Source: Strigamia acuminata (Eukaryota; Arthropoda; Chilopoda; Geophilomorpha; Linotaeniidae). From it: a stretch of 64,000 bases of DNA. Position 1 is the stretch's first letter; every line of letters starts with the position of its first letter. The translations under genes were made by a program, and so were the position numbers. Under the pieces are notes generated by a model that worked only from the letters and a program-made list of their open reading frames with translations, did not search any database and had not been told where the DNA came from. The stretch spans positions 6,014,001-6,078,000 of the forward strand of contig OX442316.1 of NCBI GenBank assembly GCA_949358305.1. The letters are read 5' to 3'. Positions 43,906 to 56,654 of the stretch are shown piece after piece.

Positions 43906-44990
43906 AAAAGAATAACATTAAAATAAAATAAAAGGTGGAGTTCTGCAATGGGTGATTTTAGATTAAAGCTAAATTTGGTCAAACCATAGACAAAAATGGA
44001 TATTCGATTTAAAAATTGATGGTTAATTAAATGTTTTTGAATAAATTGCTGTCATAGAAGTGAAATAAATATATTTGAATCGGGATCATTGAATCACGAA
44101 CACAATGTTCGTTGTTGAAAATGTTCACAAAACCGAAGGAAAAGAGCAGGGAAGAAGCAAAGAATATTTTAAAAAGAAGATGGAAATGCTTAAAAAGCTG
44201 AATAAAATATAAACATAACGAGTTTATTTTGATTTTGCTTTTATTAATTTTAAACAAAAAATATTTCAATGATAATTGAAGAATACACAAACAATTTGTA
44301 CAAATATTCCGCAACACACAAGCTGGCGAAACCAAAAATCGAGAGAATAGAGCAAAAATTTAATTTACAAAAAAATTGAATACAGTTAAAATAAAATCTC
44401 AAATGAGTTACTCCAAATGTTCAAACATCGTTCTAAAAATTGTCCTTAATCTCTCGGCGAGTAAAAACGAAGACATTGTTTTACGTAAATCGCCTGTGTT
44501 TGATGATAAGCAATTTATGGGCGGTATTCAATACGGTATTATTTCGCTCAGTCGTCTCTAGATGACAGGAGCGACCAGAGACAGTTTGCGGTTGGAAAAC
44601 CGTGGCGCCATCTATGTTTTCAAGTTGCTATTAATTAGGAGTTGAAATTCCTCTGACTTGTGAGGTTGTGAGTGGTGATTATGCTTAGGAAAAAACCCGA
44701 TTTATCGCCCATGAAAGCAATGCAATACGGTATTGTTATATTAATGCTCGGTTTCAACAGGTTTGGCACACCTGCTATAAATTGAATATATTTTTTGGAT
44801 TTATTGTACAGATTGAAGCCAGTTTGGATCATGAGCGATAAATTTGGATACGTTTATTCGATTTACACAGTTAAGTTTCAACAAGTTATTGCAGTTTCGT
44901 CAGTTTGTGCTTATGTCTGGGTGATAAATTCGGATGCGTTCTCACATCGACAGAGCAGTTTCAGCTTGAATTTCAGTGAGAATTTCAGCT
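43906..44990. other. Gene-free stretch between repeat arrays
   Basis: No supported gene. The words 'caatacggtatt' (44529) and 'gcaatacggtattg' (44731) bracket a slightly GC-richer 200 bp that may be an old insertion. Short frames here have no splice or domain support. Confidence 0.4.
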
Positions 44991-45159
44991 AGATATTCAG
45001 TGCAATTTCAGCTTGTATTTGTGCGTGGGCGATAAATTCAGATGGCTTTTTTAGACATTCAGTGCAATTTCAGCTTTTATTTCTGCGTGGGCGATAAATT
45101 CGGTTGAGTTTTTTAGGTATTCAGTCCAGTTTCAGCTTGTATTTGTGAGTTACCTTAGG

Positions 45160-45672
45160 TGAAGGTTAGGTTAGTGTTGGGTTAGTGTTGGGTTAGTGTT
45201 GGGTTAGTGTTGGGTTAGTGTTGGGTTAGTGTTGGGTTAGTGTTGGGTTAGTGTTGGGTTAGTGTTGGGTTAGTGTTGGGTTAGTGTTGGGTTAGTGTTG
45301 GGTTAGTGTTGGGTTAGTGTTGGGTTAGTGTTGGGTTAGTGTTGGGTTAGTGTTGGGTTAGTGTTGGGTTAGTGTTGGGTTAGTGTTGGGTTAGTGTTGG
45401 GTTAGTGTTGGGTTAGTGTTGGGTTAGTGTTGGGTTAGTGTTGGGTTAGTGTTGGGTTAGTGTTTGGTTAGTGTTGGGTTAGTGTTGGGTTAGTGTTGGG
45501 TTAGTGTTGGGTTAGTGTTGGGTTAGTGTTGGGTTAGTGTTGGGTTAGTGTTGGGTCAGTGTTGGGTCAGTGTTGGGTCAGTGTTGGGTCAGTGTTGGGT
45601 CAGTGTTGGGTCAGTGTTGGGTCAGTGTTGGGTCAGTGTTGGATCAGTGTTGGGTCAGTGTTGGGTCAGTGT
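45160..45672. repeat. 11-bp tandem array with telomere-like words, about 46 copies
   Basis: Unit GGTTAGTGTTG (ttagtgttggg in another phase). The first repeat is preceded by 'aggttaggttagtg', i.e. TTAGG-type words. The last dozen or so units, from about 45553, carry a uniform T-to-C change (ggtcagtgttg). Confidence 0.95.
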
Positions 45673-46000
45673 TTGAGGTATTCCGTCCAGTTTTAGCTTG
45701 GATTTGTGCGTGGGCAAAAATTCTGATACCTTTTTTGGAATTCAGAGTAGTTTCAGCTTGTATTTGTGAGTGGGCAATAAATTTGGATGATTTTTTTAGA
45801 TATTCAGTTCAAACTTCAGCTCGTATTTGTGCGTGGGCGATAAATTTGGATGACTTTTTTAGATATTCAGTTCAAATTTCAGCTTGTATTTGTGCGTGGG
45901 CGATTAGTTCGGATGCGTTTTTGGTTTTGCTGAGTAGTTTCAGCAAGTTTTGCAGGGTGGCTGATAACTTCGTATGTGGTGTTTTGTGATATTGCAGTAA

Positions 46001-46118
46001 CAGGGCCGTTTCGACCTAGGTTAGGCGGCCGCCAGGTGGCCATGCCTTGGTAAAGTTACTTACCACGGCATGGCCACCTGGCGGCCGCCTCTTCGCCTCA
46101 TAGGTCGAAACGGCCCTG
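46001..46118. mobile_element. 118-bp hAT-type MITE with exact 8-bp target duplication
   Basis: Terminal inverted repeats 'cagggccgtttcgaccta' and 'taggtcgaaacggccctg', with a longer inner palindrome 'aggcggccgccaggtggcca'. TGCAGTAA flanks both ends exactly (45993-46000 and 46119-46126). The 8-bp duplication and CAGGG ends are typical of hAT elements. No coding capacity. Confidence 0.92.
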
Positions 46119-46344
46119 TGCAGTAAAGTTTAGCACGGTAGGCGATAAATTCGGTTACATTTATTGGTTTTGCTGTTTAGTTTCTACAGGTTTAGCAAGG
46201 TAGACAATAAATTCGTTTGTGTTTTGTGATTTTGTAGTGAAGTTTTGCACGGTGGGCGATTAATTCGGATGCTTTTTTGGATTTAGTGTACGGATTGAAG
46301 CTAGTTTTAATCGTGTGCGATAAAATCGGATGCGTTTTTTGGCT

Positions 46345-48321
46345 TTGTTCAAATATTTTTTATTAGGTGAATCGATTGCAAATTTTAATTACTGCCGAAA
46401 TGGAGAATTTATTGACCCGAACGGCCGTACCACGAGCGGAGTTACGAGTACATCAAACGCAGACGTTTTTCAAAATTCAAATTATTCAAATAAATTTATT
46501 GTAATTTTCTAATTTTAGGTTACATTTTGAATCATCTGCCCATTGGGAAACGAAAAGCTATATACGAGGAGCTCGGTAAACTTAACCGATAAATTGAATA
46601 CGCTATTATCAACAATTCAAAATTAATGTTTCGCACATAATCAATCGACAAATCGAGGCTTAATAATAAATAGAGTTTATTGAGCTTACAAAAGTAAATC
46701 CTGTCCCTCCCAACAGCACGAGCCTACAAGGGGAGAGAGAGGACATTTTCTTTTATTTTATCAACAGTTCAGTTCAACATTCCTTATTTCAACGATAAAT
46801 CGAATACGTTATTCGAATCGACAGTTCAGAATACAGAATGTGAGTGGAAAGTAGTAAATCGGTTTATCACCCACGGACGGAATGAGTTACAAATAAAATT
46901 ACTCGCCCTTTGGACAGAGTATTAAATATTTCGAATTGGCCAAGCAAAAAGAAATATACCATTTTGAAGCGAAAAAGAAATGATAATTATGGCAATTCAC
47001 TCTAAAATATACATAAAAGAAAAAATAAAAATAAATTCCTTAAATAAATGTGCTTTATTTACAATAACAATTTTTCAATCGAGATTAATTACACAATATT
47101 AAAACCAATGTTGCAGCTCCTTCACAAAGAGATGCTCGTGACGTTACACTTGTCGGTAACCAGTTTAAATTTATAATTCAAATACAAATACAAATACACT
47201 CAATTTACCTCAATTTTCGTCAAACATTTTCAATCCAGGCTCAACACAAGTTGAGCCTGGATTGTGTTACATGGTGCCGGAAACTTGATCAAGTAAACCC
47301 GGTTGGCCAAACGAATGCAGATGGTGCCTTCTTGTCAGGACCTTCCTCCCAGACTAAAACAAGATGCCAATATGGGAGAAAAGATTACAATTTCTCCTTA
47401 CATTTGTAGGAATGAACTCCAGTTGCTGAACTGGAGATTTCACACGGAAAAAATGCAAGAAACGCAAAGATGATCTCGCTGCGTCGCTCGTTGGCAAAAG
47501 AACAAAGCGGGGGTCCTTCTTTGAGGGAGTGTTCCTCCTGGGCTAACTGCACATATAAGCCTTTATTTTTTTTATTGGGATTCGGTCGTGAAAACGTATC
47601 GATTCGGGCAATCTTAGCGGGCGATCGAATTGGAAATTTAGTAAAAATTTGAATTCGACCATGGAAAAAGCCAAAAATTTGAAAAAAGGACCGATTGGAA
47701 TGTTTAAACAAAGTTTTCTGTGTAGATTTTGTCGCTGAAAACTTTTCGATCGGACTACCGGTTGACTTTTAATTGGAAAAAAACGATCATATTTGTGTAA
47801 TTTTATCAAAAAGAATGGAGAAAGTGGTAGGGATACAGCAGGGATACAGCATAAAAGCCTTTTTCCAAAAACGTATTTTTTTGTTTTACTTGTTTCATTC
47901 ATAAATATTAATTATTAGATCTGGTTCCAACCCCCTGGGTCCCCCTTCCACTGCCCACGCCCCGCCTGGTGATGCCCCGCCTGCATTTCCGTGGCCGGTT
48001 CTGATCTCGTGGTGACAACGTATTCATTATACGTTGCACATGCCCACCACAGACGTAAAAGCGATCAAAAACGTCCCTGCAGTCTCATTGCAGCTACCCT
48101 TTCGACCCCCAGAACCAGAACACCAGACAACAGAGAATTTTCCCCGCCCAGTTTTGTCCGTGTGAATCAAGTGTGTTTTTTATTTGTTTTTCACAATAAA
48201 AGTCCGATTTGTCACAAATAGAAATCCCGGTAACATTTTCATCATATTGAATCGATATTTAGGCCGACCTCTAGCGACGGATCCCGCAACATCACCTGGC
48301 CAGAGTGCCTGATAAGTTAAT
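46345..48321. other. Gene-free stretch before the TMEM24-like gene
   Basis: An acceptor-like 'ttctaattttag' at 46519 opens a short frame (YILNHLPIGKRKAIYEELGK) ending at 46592; it looks exon-like but I find no upstream partner. A 14-bp perfect hairpin at 47232-47263 is followed by 'acatggtgccggaaac', which resembles the end of an LTR next to a primer-binding site. 47940-48300 is GC-richer and probably the promoter of the next gene. Confidence 0.35.
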
Positions 48322-51300
48322 ATGGCTGAGGACCCCGATGAGCTTGAATGTAACTTCGATACGGGTCAATCTACAATGGAAATCACTACCGTTCTACTCG
48401 TCGGATGGGCCATTTTCTGCGTATTACTAGTTGCCCTTGGTCGCTATGTCAACCGAAGATTCCTCCAGCCGCCCGGCGATGACGTGAAAAAGGCAAAACC
48501 AGCGCCGGCCCCACCCGCTGCCACACAAAATGCCACGACTGAAGCGCAAGCAAACGTTACCGATGCTGCAGTTGCAGCAAAAATCAAGCCGACCGACGCG
48601 CTTCAAGCAAAACCCAAGACGAAATCGACGAAAAAGAAACCAGTTTTACCCCCTGGTGTGACCAAAGGGGAGATCTTCCCGGCCCCTTTGCCAAGTCCAG
48701 GCGGAGGAGCAGGAGCGGTCGCTTTAAGGGACGCAACTGCACCATTTGCAACCGGTTCCGATAAAGATGCCGTGAATTGGGTTAATGATTTATTGCAATG
48801 GTTATATACGGATCCAACCCCTACACCGTATTTACAATCCACTTGGATCAAAACTTTAAATACCATCACTGGAAAACTGGAACCTGAGGTTAGTTAGGCT
48901 TAAAATGTAGGCTTAAGACCCCCCTAAGTACCCCCCAATGTCTTTTGGTGTTTAATTTGTGCGGAAGAAAAAAGAATGTTTTATTTTAGATTGTTTGCGT
49001 GTATTTAAAGGACTGTTGTATAAAAGTTTTGTAATGTGTTTATGTAGGAAATCCCAGCTGTGAAAGCTGGGTGTTTCTCTTTGCAGGCGTATGTGGGTGG
49101 AATTGAATATTTTTATCTAATATTTTTTTTAATTTTTAATTTTTTTTGAAAAACATTTTTTTTTTAAATATATATTTATTTTTTTTTCATGAGATTATTA
49201 ATTAGGTAATAATATTTTTTTTGTTAATTTTTTTTTTTTTTTTAAAGAGCGGTGTCAATGTTCAGTTTCAAGAGGTTTGTCAAAACTCGGCTCTTCCTAT
49301 TATGGTTAACGTCATGGCCGATCCAGGACCCAACGATAACAACATAGTGAGTAACGAGGAAAAAGATTTGAGATAATTTTTTTTTTTTTGTTAAAAAAAA
49401 TCACATTGAATTTTTGTTTTTATCTGTAGAATATTTTATCTGACATTGAATCCCAGGAATTGGCTTTTATCGTTCAAGTGACACGGCAAACCGGCGATAA
49501 TTTTTGGTCTACGGAATACACTTGCCACGTTGACTCGCTTTCCGGACCTGTAAGTATTTGTGATAACAACTGTAGCTGCCAGATAATTGTGTGTAACCTG
49601 TAGAGATATAAATAGATAGCCCAAAATAAACATTCACTTGATGTTTGATAGATAAATAAGGGAATGATGTCATTGTTTAATTCAAATACTTAGCAATACA
49701 ATAATTGAAGTGTAAATTTATGCTTAAAATAGGTTTAGTTTTTGCCTTTATTAAGATAGAAGATGCGATGGTGGGTTTATCTCTATTTCCGTCGTTTCGG
49801 ATTAACCTTAACCCGGAAGTGGGGAAAATTTACAACGGCTGGTCTTGAACTTGGCCCGAACATCTGTGGAATTATCTAATATCCTTTGTTTATTTTTCAG
49901 TTAAGTGTTGCGTGTAATACAGACACGATGACTGGTACAGTACATTTTGACTGTAAGCCCAAAGTTGCACTTCGGCTCATCACAAGTCCACGAAGCGAAG
50001 TAAGATTTTGAAAGAAATAGTTTAAAAATTAAAAGAAAATTTAATTCATTTTGTTTTGTTGTGCTATTTTTTATTCAGATGGATGATCCGGTAGACGAAC
50101 ACGCACTCCAAGCGGTTGTAAATGAAATAATTTCGAATTCGTTAGCAAATGCGGCACCGGAGGTGGACGTTAACAAGTTTCCTCGTTGCCCACGCTTTAT
50201 TAGAAAGCAAATGTTAGCAGAACGGGTGATTCCTGTACATTACGACAGCATGGTAAGTTCTGATGTAAAGCAGAAAACAATGCGTAGAGGAAAAATCTAT
50301 GCATTGATGCTCGGTTCATACCTAGAACAATTTACCACACGACTTTACATCTAGTAGTTCAGGGCTGACCCAGGTCTGTCAGCGCCCTGTGCGAATTATT
50401 TGTTCGCCCCATTGTACATTGTTGTCAATGAACTTGGGGGAGGATCAATGCGCCCTTAAATTTTGGCGCTGTTTGCAGTTGCACCGCTCGATCGTGCCCT
50501 AAGTCGGCCCTGAATAGGGAATCAATTATGGCGCCAACTGCAGCCAAAATGGCGTAATGGAAGTTGAGTGGGAAATCGTTCTATTTTATTCAAAGCATTG
50601 TATTGTGGAGATATAGTTTTCCGCAAAGGAAGAAATAATATAATAGAAATGTTTTTTTAATTTACTTTGTTGTTGCCAATATGCTTATGAAACTAACATG
50701 CTGACCTATTTTTTTTAGATTAATTTGTTATATTAAATAATTAGTAGACTGAGGATAATTAATTAGGTTCTTAATAGCAGAGAACATCGTAAGTGTTTAG
50801 TGTGTTACATATCCAAACTTACGTAATATTCTCAAAACATGAATTATAACAACACATCAGTGCTTACACATGCCAATTACACTTCAATATGTTTTCAATT
50901 ACTGAAGATTTATGTGGCAGATGTTTTGCAACATTTGAAAACAATAGCTACATTTAAAAATAGAAACACATTTAAGTACACATTGTCTCTTCGATTTGCT
51001 TAAATGGTGGCAATTTTTATTTCTTCCAAGTGCTCTGCTGTGTTTATTCAGGGCATCAAAATAATTATGTAATTTTTCTAAATAAAATATAGTAAAACGA
51101 GTCTAAACTCGAGTCTAGTGGTGTTGCAAACAAACAAGGACCATAGTAATTTTAGAACTCCTTTTTCTTTTGTTTATTGCCAAAAACCAAGGTAAACTGC
51201 TAAATTAATTCCTCAGGGCCAGATTTTAGTGCCCTAATCATTAGGCACCACATTATTGTGTTCAGTTTACAAAGCACTGTTTTTGCAGGAAAATTATTGT

Positions 51301-54300
51301 GGTATTGTATAAATCAATTGAAAAAGTCATTTCTCATTTTTGTATTGATTTCGGGTGCCAGATGCAGTCGATCTCTCACTATGAGAAAACAGACATGAAT
51401 GACATTGAAGTAATTTCTCTTCTCTTGTCAGATCCCAGTAATTACTTCAGCTCAGCCCAAGAAGATTTCTAAGCGCGGAAAGCGAATTTTTGTGAAAATC
51501 ATTAAAGCCACGCAATTAGGCAGCGAGAAAGGTAAATGAATTAGGCTTATTTTTGAAAATTGACGGTAAAGTTATAATGCGTTTTTGTTAGGTTGCAAAG
51601 CACCAATATGTACTGTTGAATTAGACGAACCTACACAGAAACATTCTACAGCAGTAAATGAAGGAATTAATCCGTTCTGGGATGAACACTTCCTTTTGTA
51701 AATATATACATTTTATACTAGAATTTGGTTTGAATTTAAAATAATTTTCTTTTTCAATCTTTTGGATAGTGATTTGAATAATGCATCTGCAGAACTTTTA
51801 TTTGAAGTTTGGGATAAAAGTCAACAAGTTAATAAAGGTAGTAAATGCAGGGCTCGAAATGGGAAATTTTACGAACTGGAACGCCATTTCAAAATTTAAA
51901 AAAAATTAATAACAATAATTTGTACAATTACGAAATCACGAGAAAAAAATTATCACGAAGCGGAACGATATTTTCCACAATTTCACGATACATTTTGAGC
52001 CCTGAAGTGAACTCAAATCTAGATTTCTGATAATGCATGTTATTATGAAATTACAGATAGGTTTTTAGGATTGGGTATTATAAGTGTGGACGATCTGCTG
52101 CGAAATCCAAGTCAAAAACAAATTATCCCCTTACAATCTCGACCTTACGAAGGGGATGACATTTCTGGATCAATCACGGTTGATTTTCTATGCATGGAAT
52201 CCGCTGTGGATATACCGCAAGAAAAAGAGAAACCCACGGAAGCAACCAAGGTAGAAAAGGAGCGCCCACCACGACCACCGTTGCCTTCTCCTACTAAAAT
52301 GCCCGAGAATCAAAAAGTTACTGAGCAAATGCCTGTTGCTCCGAAGAGACAACATGCCCATCATGCACCTGGTGAATGTTGACAAATGCAGTCGATCCAC
52401 GATATAACGAATTTCTTATTATAACGAATACTTATAAATGGCTTGGTTGGCCGTAAAACACCATGTTAAAAAATTTTGACGTATCAGTAACGAAATTTTG
52501 TTATTTTGCATATTTTTATTTTTATTTTGCATAAAATGGAATTTTTGGTGCATATTTTATGCGCATAAAACAATTTTTTTTTGCATAAATATCCGGGGTC
52601 TAGTTATAACAACCGATTTCTCGGGTCCCTTGCGATTCGTTGTAACGAGGCTCGACTGTAACCGTATTTCTTCAATTCTAAGACGTCTTGAATCTTAGAA
52701 TCAAAGAAACACAGTATTAGCCAATTAAGCTATAGATGTTAACGTTGTCATGTTTTGCAGCAATTGTGGTGAATGGAGAAGACACGGTTACGAGCACTGC
52801 ACTGCGTGAACTAAGCAAATCACATTCTCCGAGCGAAACTGCGAAAAGTACTCTTATTATTCACAGTGTACAAAGGGTAAGTTGGTGGTTGATTGTGACA
52901 TAAATCGTGTTTACTTTTTCAATATGTGCATTCCCGCATGCAACCAAACTAGGAACCCGTCTTACCAAAACTTAAGGTATGATTCATTATTCATTCACCA
53001 ACAAACTAACAAAACATCCTGTCACAATTGTTTTTGATAATATAGGTGGAGAAAGTCAAAAATGGAACATGGCATGAAGTGATGCAGGTATTGGTCCATT
53101 GAAAAACATCACTTTATGCATGGACTAAACGTATTAACCATCACTGCAATTTCCGTTTTATTTCTGAATGTCTTTTAAATATATTTTTTTTTCTTTTTCA
53201 TTTTAACATTATTACCGTAACATTTTTTAAACAAATTTAATTTTATGGTTTCTATTAGAGTAGGCAATGGATTTGATTACTTGCTTCGCCGTTTAATCAC
53301 TTCTCGCACTTCTTGCATTGAATAAACTAGATTATTCACATATAATATTTGTATATTATTTCTTTTTAGCCATCAGACAATATAGGGACTGTGCAAGCAA
53401 TACCTGCAGCTCCAGTAGTTACAGAGCCAACTAGTTTGCCTCAAGAAGCAGGTAAAAGTAACATTTACACAAACAATATGGTTCAAAACCACATTGAAAT
53501 TATATTGCAATAAATGTTGAAATGCATTGGGTTTCACGAAAATACATTTTGGAATGCATTATAGAATATAGTTTTGAACCATGTGGGAAGTAGCTTTTGT
53601 TGTGCTAATGCTTTAACTGTTGCTCACAGGTGACAGATCTCGCTCAAAGGAGCGTAAATCATTTATGAGTACTTTGAAAAAACGACTAAGTTTTCGTGGA
53701 AAACGGTCGCGCAGCGTCGACCAGCAGCAAAGCTCTTCAAGTAGAGACAGCAGTGTATCTAGAAGTACTTCCGTTGATCGCGCTCAATCTATGCCAGGTA
53801 ATGATTTAATATCAAAACTTATACCTTCACAGGAGATGTACCTTTAACAGGGAGCCATGGAGATAACACAAGCTCGCGTAGCAGTTTAAGTGAGATGTCT
53901 GGCTTGAGTGGGTCTTCCGCACAGACCTACATTGATGATGCGTCGATGCTCGTCATTGAAGCTGTTGAAAATGGCATAACTAAGTAATGTTTTTGAGATT
54001 TAAATATGCCTGGGAATTTTCTAAGCAGTTAATTTTAATTTTCAGGCACTACTTAATTCCTGCCGCTTTAGCTAGTAATCGTAAATGGAGAAAGAAAGGA
54101 ACTAAGTTACATATATTTAATGACCACACATTTGTGGCTAAACATTTACCTAGGTATAATTAATCCATTCTTTGTTTATTTAAGTGTCTATTGTAAACTG
54201 AAACCGGTTTTTCTTTCAGCAACATAACGTGTCAAGTGTGTGCTAAAGGGTTTGTTCGACGCATTGGTAAGCAAGGTTACGAATGCAGAGGTAATGTTCT

Positions 54301-56654
54301 AGCGTAATTGGATAATCTAAAGGTGGAAACACAAGGGAGCGGGTAAAATTCCAAAGCTTGCTAGTACAAGTTTAAACAGGAAGTCATTTATAAGCTCACT
54401 TCACCCGCTTAACCGGCTTAACTGGCAAATTCAAGCTAGCTAGGTAGCTAGCAAGAGATTCTCGCAAAAATCTCCTCTAAGAATTTCCTGACGATTCTGA
54501 TTGGTTGTCAAAGTCACATGACCAAAACACCAGCAAGCTTGAAGCTGGTAAATCAAACTCCGTTTGATCGGAGCCGGTGAGTACAAGCTCGCTTCAAAAC
54601 AAAGCTTTGAATAAAAACGCAAGCTTGTGTTTGCTCAAGCGGGCGCGTTTTTAGCCGCTTTTTCAAGTAAAAGCAAGCTTTTAAAATTTACCCGCTCCCT
54701 TGTGTTTCCACCTTCAGTGCTTTTATAAACAATCGGTGATAATTAATTTTCAGATTGCCAACTAAAATGCCACAAACCATGTCATGTGAGAACAGACACG
54801 CATTGCCCTGCTAGTTCTGTTGGAACTATGGAACTGTAAGTGTTACTTTATTACTTTGAGCACATTTTGGCTTCATAGATATTAAATTATTCCATTGCCA
54901 ATAGCAATTTTTTTTAAACCTGATACAAAACTCTCTGTTAATTTCATCGACACATATGTGGCAAAATTCCTCGTTGACGGGGATAAAGTTGCGTGATTGG
55001 GTTTTGCTTCAACACTTTTAGTCAAGGGGCTTGTGGTGTGCACAATTCACACAAGCACTAATTCCTCCCTTCAGTTACGCCTTCAGTTATTACTTGGATC
55101 AATCAGCAAATTACAGGTATGATCTCTTAGGAACTGTTACCATCTTTAATAACGGACTCTGCTAACTAGAATCTTTCTGCATTTCCATTGCATTTTTCTA
55201 CTTGAAATAAAAATGCTTCGTAGATTAATTTTAAAAAAATTAATAATAATTTTTTTATGTGTGTAGAGAACTAACAAACTATTTTTCTAGTTTTGCCACT
55301 AAATGTGATGGTTGTGTAAGGTTTATGTATGGTTTTTGTCTCCCTGACTCATTATTTCTTTATTTATGATTGAAAATGTGGCATTGGGCGATAAAACATT
55401 TAATTTGTGTATCAAAAACAAAACAAGCTCTATCTGAATAGAAGGATCTTGCAAAATGTCAATTCTAAGTTCAAGATGTTGCACTTATAAATGGTATGAA
55501 GTAGGTTGATAATGTTTTAAGATTGCCAGCAGTAATTGAGGCCATATGCAACCAGTCTAATAAGACCTAAAGATACTACCGCGGAAAGTGTATATTCCAC
55601 CGATGGAAAAATCTAAATAAACATAGATAGAAAGCAGAAAATAGCTATGGCAACCAAAGAGAGACCCACTTAGGAACAGCCAGCATAAATCACTAGGAAC
55701 CTCTAAACTCGACTGAAAACATCAGAATTTTTGTTTACAACAAACGTGAAGGCAACCAAGAGGATTTATAGGTTGGAATTTTTTCCATCCTCAATATAAG
55801 CACTAGAAAGAGAATGCATCACAGGACTACAAGATGGTATTCTTCGCTTAATAGTTTTGCTTAAATATCCTGCTTAATATACAAGGCAGGCTATAAAATT
55901 AAATTATATGTAGTAATTAGCAATAGTTTATAAGCAGGTGATCTAGAATCATTGAATTAATGAGTTTTAGAAGAACCAATGGCATTATTATAATTAATAG
56001 TTGAAGTGTGGCATTTCACTTTTATATATGTTTTGCAACTTGATAGTTTTATTCAATTAGCAGCATTTGCTTGTTTTTTTTTTTCGTGTTTAATTTTAAC
56101 ACTTTATTTATTCTTTTTTTATTTTTTAAAAAAATGCAAAAATTCATACTTAACTCCTAATCCCTACACAAATTGTTCGTTTTATCTTAATTCTAATTCT
56201 GTTCGGGCAAAAACTTTTATTTGATTATGTAGATATCAGTTTGGTGGCATTTCTGTTCTTAACCCTTTTATACCTTTAGACTATAATTTTTTCTTAAATC
56301 TAACTGCAGCATCTTAATTTGTTAATGGTAATTTGATGCATTATAGTTTCTAACAAATAATTTAACTAACGTTTATTTTTTATTTATTTTAATTTTCTAC
56401 TTTATGTTAATTTTTTTCACATTTGAATTGCTGACCACTGCTTCTGTTACAGTATTCGTGATTGGTGGGTGGATTTGCCTATGCCTCCTGCAGTTGAAAA
56501 GAAACTGTCACTCAAGAACAAAATCAAACGAATAAGTCATGGCCTGCAACCAATACCAAGCAACGACACATTGCCAACAAATGCCCAAGAGGCCAGCAAA
56601 AAGAACTACCAGAAAAACTCTACTACCACAAACAACTATGCCAATGCCAAATAA
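48322..56654 (+). CDS. SMP-C2-C1 lipid-transfer protein, C2CD2/TMEM24 family
   Basis: Exons: 48322-48888, 49248-49346, 49430-49549, 49901-49999, 50079-50252, 51432-51531, 51592-51697, 51770-51837, 52057-52371, 52761-52876, 52953-52976, 53046-53087, 53370-53451, 53630-53797, 53833-53983, 54046-54153, 54220-54290, 54754-54835, 56453-56654; 897 aa, phases close. A TM anchor (TTVLLVGWAIFCVLLVALG) is followed by a Pro/Ala/Lys-rich spacer, an SMP domain from about residue 145 (AVNWVNDLLQWLYTD), and a C2 domain with ELDEPTQKHS, NPFWDEHFLF and SAELLFEVWD, diagnostic of C2CD2/C2CD2L. A basic Ser/Arg region (KKRLSFRGKRSRS) and a C1 zinc-finger domain (HTFVAKHLPSNITCQVC...CHKPCHVRTDTHC) complete it. The family moves phosphatidylinositol at ER-plasma membrane contacts. 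The vertebrate members, as I recall them, lack C1. No PDZ was seen, which argues against PDZD8. Confidence 0.9.
50360..50512. mobile_element. Degraded hAT-like MITE in a TMEM24-like intron
   Basis: 'cagggctgacccaggtct' at the left and 'ccctaagtcggccctg' at the right are imperfect inverted copies 153 bp apart. CAGGGC ends suggest hAT, but no clear 8-bp duplication remains. Confidence 0.55.
53478..53583. mobile_element. Short inverted-repeat element in a TMEM24-like intron
   Basis: 'atggttcaaaaccaca' and 'tagttttgaaccatgt' are inverted at the ends of a 106-bp AT-rich segment. MITE-like. Confidence 0.55.
54320..54714. mobile_element. 395-bp MITE with ~30-bp terminal inverted repeats
   Basis: Left 'aaggtggaaacacaagggag' continuing with 'cgggtaaaatt'; right '...aaatttacccgctcccttg' and 'tgtttccacctt'. 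It lies in the intron that separates the two C1-domain exons. The interior is rich in 'aagctt' and 'agcaagctt' words. No frame. Confidence 0.85.
55075..55116 (+). other. Candidate 42-bp cassette exon of the TMEM24-like gene
   Basis: An acceptor (cctcccttcag ending at 55074) and donor (ttacag|gtatga) enclose 42 bp, a multiple of three, which would insert about 14 residues (YAFSYYLDQSANY) and keep the phase of the flanking exons. Pattern evidence only. Confidence 0.35.

Larger units (their letters stand above)
44995..46330. repeat. ~68-bp repeat family flanking the 11-bp array
   Basis: 'gcgtgggcgataaattcgga' plus 'agatattcagttcaaatttc' recurs at about 45010-45150, 45690-45930 and, diverged, at 46140-46330. 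The 11-bp array is embedded between these copies. Confidence 0.7.

Noticed and set aside
47385..47902. Overlapping minus-strand frames of 108 and 119 codons
   Set aside because: Two frames over the same DNA, low-complexity Phe/Lys-rich, no splice or domain support.
48322..56654. PDZD8 (SMP-PDZ-C2-C1)
   Set aside because: No PDZ domain between SMP and C2, and the C2 core matches C2CD2/C2CD2L more closely.
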